Source: Streptococcus sp. HMSC078D09
GTDB taxonomy: Bacteria; Bacillota; Bacilli; Lactobacillales; Streptococcaceae
Reading direction: 5' to 3'
Length of the DNA stretch: 41,025 nucleotides
Assembly (NCBI RefSeq): GCF_001813675.1
Contig: NZ_KV813675.1
Coordinates: 539,734-580,758, forward strand
Below are positions 36,198 to 41,025 of the stretch, one piece after another (positions within the stretch are counted from its first letter, which is position 1; each line of letters opens with the position of its first letter). The position numbers and the translations under genes were made by a program. The notes under the pieces are model-generated. The model did not search any database, was not told where the DNA came from, and saw nothing but the letters and a program-made list of their open reading frames with translations.

Positions 36198-36630
36198 ATG
36201 ATAATAAAATTAAAAAAACAAAATTGAATCCGAAGTTGCAAAAATTGGAAATTTAAAATTAGATGAATTTGGAATTTATTTTTCCGAACAACCTCCCTAC
36301 TTTCCAGAAGGAATTTCTGTAATAGAGGATGGAAATGGAAGATATAATCTGGCTTTTACTGAACGAGGGGAAATAAGATCTGAGATTTCTAAATTAGATG
36401 ATAACGAGGTAATTTATCAAATTTTAAAGATAATCATTAAAAATATTTCATCACATAACATTGATGAAAAAGATGTAGATTTAATTGATAAATTGATCAA
36501 AAATAATGAATTTGAAAAAGTTAGTCAATTGGTTGAGAAAGTAAAAGAGAATAGATATAGATATGAAAAGGAATTATTTGAAAAGATCAGCCCATTATAT
36601 ACATCATGGTACGAAAGAGAGCATTCATAA
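36198..36630 (+). pseudogene. Imm63-like immunity protein, frameshifted near its start
   Basis: From 36220 an open frame of 136 codons without a usable start runs to TAA 36628. It reads KIESEVAKIGNLKLDEFG, then RYNLAFTERGEIRSEIS, then KELFEKISPLYTSWYEREHS. The ERG.E and C-terminal W..RE pattern resembles the Imm63 family of polymorphic-toxin immunity proteins. An ATG at 36198 opens seven matching codons (MIIKLKK) in another frame. Removing one A from the A7 run at 36212-36218 joins the two parts. There is no strong Shine-Dalgarno sequence. It may be a broken gene, a phase-variable one, or a sequencing error. Confidence 0.55.
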
Positions 36631-36641
36631 TTTATATAATT

Positions 36642-36709
36642 CAGATTGCTAAGTAAATGTGGATTGAGGAAGCAAACTTCCAGATGATTATGAATCGCAG
36701 CTTAAGTAA
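36642..36709 (+). pseudogene. 3' remnant of a paralog of the gene at 36722
   Basis: Bases 36642-36709 align with the last coding bases of the next gene (37075-37144). Both contain ATTGC, TGGATTGA and GGCAAACTTCCAGATGATTATG-like sequence (here AGCAAACTTCCAGATGATTA), and both end CTTAAGTAA. A small deletion breaks the frame. It is what remains of an upstream tandem copy. Confidence 0.7.
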
Positions 36710-36721
36710 GGAACGTATAAA

Positions 36722-37144
36722 ATGAAACCAACAAAATTTGAATGGGAAGATGTTACCCAATTTGAGGAAATTGAAGGATATGGAAAATCCATTTGGAAAA
36801 ATGAGGACAAATATTATTTAGTTTTAGAAGAAGGCACCGTAGCTTCTTGGTTAGTAATCTATGAACTCCCACAAGAATTATTTGCTCTATTAGAGAGTGG
36901 GGAGAGAACGTTCCAAGAAGTTTCCTGGAAAGTTCAGAATGACTCTTGGCCACCGACGGAAGAAGAGAGAAAAGAGTCTAGAAGAAAATTTATAAGTAAA
37001 TATCCAGCTTCTTTGATAGATGTCCCTAAAAATAGGAAACTGTTCTCTAAGGAAGAACTTGAAGAATTGATTCCAATTGCGGAGAAACAGTGGATTGAAT
37101 CTGAAGGCAAACTTCCAGATGATTATGTATCACCACTTAAGTAA
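36722..37144 (+). CDS. Hypothetical protein, intact copy of a tandem array
   Basis: 140 residues, acidic, soluble, without signal peptide or membrane helix. The N-terminal half (KFEWEDVTQFEEIEGYGKSIWKNE, then YYLVLEEG) looks like a small beta-rich domain; the C-terminal half is helical and highly charged. I do not recognise the family. A degraded 3' copy lies upstream and a start-less 5' copy downstream, so this is the surviving member of three tandem paralogs. Such arrays are common for immunity genes, which is my inference. The upstream bases GTAAGGAACGTATAAA supply a modest AAGGA site before ATG 36722. Confidence 0.65.
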   Translation: MKPTKFEWEDVTQFEEIEGYGKSIWKNEDKYYLVLEEGTVASWLVIYELPQELFALLESGERTFQEVSWKVQNDSWPPTEEERKESRRKFISKYPASLIDVPKNRKLFSKEELEELIPIAEKQWIESEGKLPDDYVSPLK

Positions 37145-37156
37145 AAGAGGTATAAA

Positions 37157-37366
37157 ATAAAATCAACAAGACTACAATGGGAAGATGTTATCCATTTTGA
37201 AGAGGTAAAAGGATACGGTCAGCATGTCTGGAGAGATGGTAATCATCTTTATTATGTTGATGAGGAGGGAGGAATTGCCCCTCAGCGTGTGGTTTATGAA
37301 TTACCATTAGAACTATTTCAATCACCCTACCAAGTTTTTCTGAGTTACTTGAAAAGTCTAACTTAA
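37157..37366 (+). pseudogene. Start-less, truncated paralog of the gene at 36722
   Basis: The frame from 37157 reads KSTRLQWEDVIHFEEVKGYG, then HVWRDGNHLYYV and RVVYELPLELFQSP, clearly paralogous to the start of the upstream gene. The first codon is ATA where its partner has ATG (TATAAAATAAAA versus TATAAAATGAAA). After about 57 codons the similarity stops and the frame ends at TAA 37364. The truncated transposase begins directly afterwards in the same frame. Confidence 0.75.
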
Positions 37367-37756
37367 TTTGACAATTTAGGCAATAAAGAAATCCTAGACA
37401 AGCTTTTGAGCTATTCAGAAGACTTGAAATACCACTATAATCTCTATCAGCTCTTGCTTTTTCACCTTCAGAATAAGGAACCAGAGAAATTTTTTGGACT
37501 CATTGAAGACAATATAAAGAAGGTTCATTCTCTTTTTCAGACTGTCTTTAAAACATTTCTAAAGGACAAAGGGAAAATCATCAATGCCCTTCAGTTATCC
37601 TATTCCAACGCAAAATTGGAAGCGACTAATAATCTCATCAAACTTATCAAACGCAATGCCTTTGGTTTTCGGAACTTTGAAAACTTCAAGAAGCGAATTT
37701 TCATCGCTCTGAATATCAAAAAAGAAAGGACGAAATTTGTCCTTTCTCGAGCTTAG
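37367..37756 (+). pseudogene. ISL3-family transposase, C-terminal fragment
   Basis: The frame FDNLGNKEILDKLLSYSED to the end (KKERTKFVLSRA) is the C-terminal quarter of an ISL3-family transposase such as IS1167. The motif LSYSNAKLEATNNLIKLIKRNAFGFRNFENFKKRIFIALN is that family's conserved tail. The N-terminal and most of the catalytic region are missing, so it is inactive. A TAA at 37364 precedes it. Confidence 0.85.
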
Positions 37757-37790
37757 CTTTTCTTCAACCCACTAAAGTTGACAAAGAGCC
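37367..37790 (+). mobile_element. Right-end remnant of an ISL3-family insertion sequence
   Basis: The transposase fragment is followed by CAACCCACTAAAGTTGAC and AAAGAGCC, which on the opposite strand reads like the GGCTCTTTGTCAAC terminal repeat of IS1167-type elements (ending about 37790). No left end is present. Confidence 0.7.
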
Positions 37791-37876
37791 GTAGATTTTA
37801 GGTATTTACCTTGTCTACTTAAGAGGTATCATATCATCGAGATAAAGGTGATTTGTTTGTTCCTAAGAATTAGGTT

Positions 37877-40141
37877 TTAGGTTTGACTTGTGGCAACTTC
37901 TGGAAAAAGCTTGTCTAGGATTTTTGGAGTGATAGCTTGTCCAGGACCTTCAGCACAATAGGTGTGAATATACATAGCGGGATTGAAGTTGAGCTCGATA
38001 CAAGTGAAATGAGGTTTTTCCTTGCTAGCAGGCTGAGTTTTATCTGGAATGATGAGGTCAACCCCGCAAGCCCAGGCCCCCATGCTAGTTGCCATAGCTG
38101 CTGCCAATTCTTGGTAAGAGGAATCTATTGTCTCAGTGACATCAATAGAGTCACCACCCGTAGAAATGTTGGAGTTACGGCGGAGATTGACCTTTTTCCC
38201 TTCTGGGAGAATATCATCAGGTGCATAACTTTGCTGAGTCAACATCAATTGTTCGATGTCTCCTAGCTTAATGATTTCCAGAGGTGAGCGGTGGTCACGG
38301 CCTCGCAATGGATTGGCATTTTTCTGAGCGACTAATTCACGAATGGTGTGTTTGCCATCACCGACAACATTAGCAGCGACACGAAGGAGGACAGACTCAC
38401 AACGCCCGTCCAGAATGAAGAAACGGTATTCGGTTCCTGGGATAAATTCTTCAACAAGAACAGCTGTATCTTCTGCAAAGGCAATCTCGAGAGCTTTCTT
38501 ATAGTTATCAAGGCTGGCAGGCTCTTGGAAAATGGAAATGCCCAGACCGAAGTTGGTTGATTTTGGTTTAACCACAATTTGCTTGCCCTTGATAAGAGGA
38601 TAGTAGGCTAGACCTTGTTCTAGACTGGTAAATTCGTCGCCGGCAGGGACAGGGAAGCCAGCATCAGCCAGGATTTTTTTGGTCACGGTTTTATTAGCCA
38701 TGGCAAGAGGAACTACATAGTTGTCTTTTGAGGTCATGTTACCATTTTTGACGTACTCAACATGATCTTTATGCCAGAGTTTAAGGAATTGATCCTGCTC
38801 ATCTAGGATTTCAAAATGAAGCCCTTTTTGAATGGCATCAAAGAGCAGCATCTGGGTAGAAAGTTCCATCTCCTCATAACCCTTAAGGGCATAGTGGGCA
38901 GTCCAGTCGTAATCATGATAGGCAAGCGCCTTGTCAAGGGCAAAGTCAGAAAGGGACTTGTCTTTGATATGAGGAAGAAGTTGAGCAGCTAGTGTCTGAC
39001 TGGGATCTGCAAAGGCATCTTTAACTTGTTTGACCAGACCTTGATGATAGTCACCAAGCCCAAAATGTTGCACCAGTTGGTCTAGAGCTGTCGTAATGTT
39101 CTGAGTTTCAGCTTCAGAAGGTAGAGGTTCTAAAGGATGAGAGAGGGCAATTTTTTCATTCAGCGCGTGACCTTGAGCCAGAGCCTGATCAACATTTTCA
39201 GGGGCATCCAGCCAGAGGAAGGCTAGAAGGAGTAGGTGTACGGTATCCATGGTAGTTTGGCTAATACCGATACGCTCAAAGGGGTTGAGGTCGAAGTTAC
39301 GGAATTCTAGGTAGGTGATTCCCTTGTCAAGGAAGGAGCGATTAACCTTTTGTCCACGGAAACGAACAGCCGAGTAAAATTCCTTTTCCGCAATCAAATC
39401 ACCTTGTTCGATATAGTTTTCGATGGCAGAGACATAGTCTTCTAGGCTTGCAAAAGATACTTGTATTTCTTCCTTATTGACATAACCATGGTCGCTGTTT
39501 CGGAAGGAACGCACGAGTTCTGGCACTTCTTGGTCGAAGAAGCCTTGCTCAGCAACAGGTGCAGCACCAAAGAGATAGGTAATCACCCAACGATAGCGCA
39601 AATAGTTCTGAGCCAGCTTAAGATAGAGGGCGTTTTTGAAAGCAATTATATCAATCTGGTCACTTTCTTGGAATAGGGCTTCAACCAAATCTTTCCCTAG
39701 TTCCATATTATAGTGGATACCTGAGATAGCTTGTAGTTTAGTTCCGTATTTTTCGGCCAGGTAGTTACGATAATGGCGTTCAAATTCATTTTCCAGTTGG
39801 GCAACTTGGATTTCTTGGGCGTTGATACGAGGAGGCATGGACAAGGGCCAGAGAAGTTCATCTTTACTGATGGAACGTCCAGCTACATCGGTAATGGCTC
39901 CAAGAAATCGACGAGCCTCAGTGGTAGATTTAGCAACTGGTGTGATGAGTTCCATCTGAAACTCACAAAAATCTGTTTGAATATAAGGGTGGAAACTTCG
40001 AGCTCCTAGGCAGGAAGGGTGAGGCGTATGTGCTAATTTTCCCTGTCTATCGACACGAAGACTTTCTCGTTCAATTCCAAAGTTAGCTTGAAGGATAGGG
40101 CTAGTAGGATCCAGCTTTTGAAGCAGTTGATTTATAGTCAT
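37877..40141 (-). CDS. gshF: Bifunctional glutathione synthetase (GshF/GshAB)
   Basis: 754-residue cytosolic fusion enzyme. The N-terminal gamma-glutamylcysteine ligase domain (about 1-480; NFGIERESLRVDRQGKLAHT, FCEFQMELITP, ISGIHYNMEL, YLEFRNFDLNPF) joins Glu and Cys. The C-terminal ATP-grasp domain (about 490-754; VVKPKSTNFGLGISIF, VEEFIPGTEYRFFIL, ELNFNPAMYIH) adds Gly. Length is typical for streptococcal GshF. AAAGGTG precedes ATG 40141. It is a single gene, flanked on both sides by insertion-sequence remnants; glutathione made here protects against oxygen and acid. Confidence 0.96.
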   Translation of the reverse strand: MTINQLLQKLDPTSPILQANFGIERESLRVDRQGKLAHTPHPSCLGARSFHPYIQTDFCEFQMELITPVAKSTTEARRFLGAITDVAGRSISKDELLWPLSMPPRINAQEIQVAQLENEFERHYRNYLAEKYGTKLQAISGIHYNMELGKDLVEALFQESDQIDIIAFKNALYLKLAQNYLRYRWVITYLFGAAPVAEQGFFDQEVPELVRSFRNSDHGYVNKEEIQVSFASLEDYVSAIENYIEQGDLIAEKEFYSAVRFRGQKVNRSFLDKGITYLEFRNFDLNPFERIGISQTTMDTVHLLLLAFLWLDAPENVDQALAQGHALNEKIALSHPLEPLPSEAETQNITTALDQLVQHFGLGDYHQGLVKQVKDAFADPSQTLAAQLLPHIKDKSLSDFALDKALAYHDYDWTAHYALKGYEEMELSTQMLLFDAIQKGLHFEILDEQDQFLKLWHKDHVEYVKNGNMTSKDNYVVPLAMANKTVTKKILADAGFPVPAGDEFTSLEQGLAYYPLIKGKQIVVKPKSTNFGLGISIFQEPASLDNYKKALEIAFAEDTAVLVEEFIPGTEYRFFILDGRCESVLLRVAANVVGDGKHTIRELVAQKNANPLRGRDHRSPLEIIKLGDIEQLMLTQQSYAPDDILPEGKKVNLRRNSNISTGGDSIDVTETIDSSYQELAAAMATSMGAWACGVDLIIPDKTQPASKEKPHFTCIELNFNPAMYIHTYCAEGPGQAITPKILDKLFPEVATSQT

Positions 40142-40176
40142 AGAGTCACCTTTTCATCTAATGTTAGTGATAGTCT

Positions 40177-40182
40177 ATTATA
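40177..40182 (-). promoter_or_regulatory. -10 box of gshF
   Basis: ATTATA on the plus strand is TATAAT on the minus strand, about 36 bases before the gshF ATG. The -35 is not clear. Confidence 0.45.
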
Positions 40183-40410
40183 AATAGGAGAAGAAAACAA
40201 CTTTCCGCTACGGTTAAGGGGAATTTCCGAATGTTTCAGATAAGAATTCTTAAAACCAGTTGTTTTTTAGCTCTATTATATGCAAAAATTGTAAAATACC
40301 CACTGATTTTTATGTAAAATGTTATTTCTCTTGGAATTTAAATCAAATTAGCCTATACTAATGACGTATATATGAGAACGAAAGAATCCCTAGGGTCGGC
40401 ACTGCACCCA
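40183..40410. other. Gap between gshF and the IS3 element
   Basis: About 230 AT-rich bases without an open frame that I can support. It presumably holds the rest of the gshF control region and the insertion site of the IS element. Confidence 0.4.
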
Positions 40411-40429
40411 TAAAATGAGACACAAGAAA

Positions 40430-40471
40430 AACACTCCTGTTGAAATCTGGTAAACTAGAAACAGGAGTGTT
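40430..40471 (+). other. Hairpin that hides the OrfA ribosome-binding site
   Basis: AACACTCCTGTT (40430-40441) and AACAGGAGTGTT (40460-40471) form a 12-bp stem. The GGAG of OrfA lies in the right arm. TGGTAAACT (40448-40456) is a promoter -10 candidate in the loop; RNA started there would lack the left arm and be translatable. Confidence 0.6.
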
Positions 40472-40476
40472 TTGTT

Positions 40477-40767
40477 ATGGTCAAAGAAGCATATTCGGTA
40501 GAAACTAAGCTAGCCTGTATCGAAATGAAGAAGACAGGCAAATCAAACAAGTTTATCATGGATACCCTCGGTATCAAAAATGTTAGTCAGGCCAAGACTT
40601 GGTGGCAATGGTATCAGAATGATGAATTGTACCGTTTCCACCAACCTGTGGGGAAACAATATACTTATGGTAAAGGGATGAAACAATTATCTGAAGTAGA
40701 ACAGTTACGTTTGCAGGTAGAATTACTAAAAAAGTATCAGAACTTGATAAGAGAATCGACAAAGTAA
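40477..40767 (+). CDS. IS3-family transposase OrfA
   Basis: 96-residue DNA-binding protein. A helix-turn-helix (about 5-50; YSVETKLACIEMKKTGKSNKFIM, then GIKNVSQAKTWWQWYQ) is followed by a leucine-rich coil (LSEVEQLRLQVELLKKYQ) typical of OrfA. The heptamer A AAA AAG (40728-40734) is in the right phase for -1 frameshifting into OrfB. OrfA itself looks intact. Confidence 0.82.
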   Translation: MVKEAYSVETKLACIEMKKTGKSNKFIMDTLGIKNVSQAKTWWQWYQNDELYRFHQPVGKQYTYGKGMKQLSEVEQLRLQVELLKKYQNLIRESTK

Positions 40768-41025
40768 GTCTTATCAAGCTAGTAGAAGAGTATAAGAAAA
40801 CGTGCCCTGTATCGATTATTTTAGAATGTTTCGGCGTCAAACGCTCCACCTTTATCGCTGGAAACAGGAGTGTAAGAATTCTCAGAAAAGAGGCGAAATA
40901 GCAGATAATGGCTGTATCGGATGGTTTCACTCTGTTCTCAAGTCTGAAACCTTCTATCTTAATAAGTGGAGAAACATAACTGAAGATAGTCTAACAGATA
41001 TTGTCAAAAATTACATCATATTTTA
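40731..41025 (+). pseudogene. IS3-family transposase OrfB, degraded and partial
   Basis: In the -1 frame the sequence continues KVSELDKRIDKVSLIKLVEE, then CPVSIILECFGVKRSTF, the normal OrfB start. A T appears to be missing near 40851 (TTTATCGC where TTTTATCGC gives FYRW), shifting the frame to an early stop. Restoring it gives RWKQECKNSQKRGEIADN, then jumps to HSVLKSETFYLNKW, which resembles the end of the integrase core. Most of the catalytic domain is therefore deleted. It is cut by the window end. Confidence 0.7.

Larger units (their letters stand above)
40414..41025 (+). mobile_element. Decayed IS3-family insertion sequence (runs off the window)
   Basis: It contains an OrfA transposase, a -1 slippery site, and a degenerate, internally deleted OrfB. 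The exact left boundary is not certain; it lies close to the TGAGACACAAG sequence at about 40416. The right end is beyond the window. Confidence 0.7.

Noticed and set aside
40483..40930. Minus-strand frame opposite OrfA/OrfB of the IS3 element
   Set aside because: It is antisense to a recognisable OrfA and has no start signal or domain.

Overview
The window is a chromosomal segment of a viridans-group Streptococcus. A mitis/sanguinis/parasanguinis-type species is my best guess, but the species is not proven. Supporting signs are gene content and order (GAF reductase-dnaX-DUF3272; vex123-vncRS; birA next to msmR; msm/raf genes ending in gtfA; galKTE; gshF), the streptococcal TGGTAnnAT extended -10 promoters, and an LPXTG wall protein. 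I found no rRNA, tRNA or CRISPR array.

Layout. (1) 1-2.5 kb: a free-methionine-sulfoxide reductase gene overlapping dnaX, then a small DUF3272 membrane protein gene, closed by a terminator. (2) 2.5-10.1 kb: a YesMN-type two-component system on the minus strand, divergent from an LplB/YtcP-type oligosaccharide importer (two permeases and a lipoprotein) and a YesL-like membrane protein. No ATPase is encoded with the importer. (3) 10.1-15.6 kb: a vex1-vex2-vex3-vncR-vncS locus, an FtsX-type ABC transporter with its own OmpR/histidine-kinase pair. (4) 15.6-17.7 kb: a dispersed repeat element, then a minus-strand two-gene ABC exporter resembling heme exporter HrtBA. (5) 17.7-18.5 kb: AT-rich, mostly non-coding DNA with one small membrane ORF.

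(6) 18.5-35 kb: the carbohydrate core. birA and galR are on the minus strand, then msmR, followed by the plus-strand genes aga-msmEFG-gtfA (uptake and cleavage of raffinose/melibiose-type sugars and sucrose), a cell-wall-anchored GH3 N-acetyl-hexosaminidase, and galKTE (Leloir pathway). Alpha-galactosidase releases galactose, which galKTE consume, and GtfA phosphorolyses the remaining sucrose. Three catabolite-responsive elements and two pairs of TTTTACTAAAA boxes spaced 21 bp suggest joint CcpA and GalR control. (7) 35-37.8 kb: a YehR-like lipoprotein gene and then a low-GC accessory islet. The islet holds a small conserved-looking protein, a frameshifted Imm63-like immunity gene, a three-copy paralog array (3' remnant, intact gene, start-less truncated copy) and a truncated ISL3-family transposase. 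(8) 37.9-41 kb: gshF (bifunctional glutathione synthesis) and a decayed IS3-family element that runs off the window end.

The accessory islet, the paired GalR-type boxes, and the two promoters that seem to make leaderless mRNAs are the parts most worth checking. All functional calls are from reading the sequence and from memory of protein families; no database search was run.
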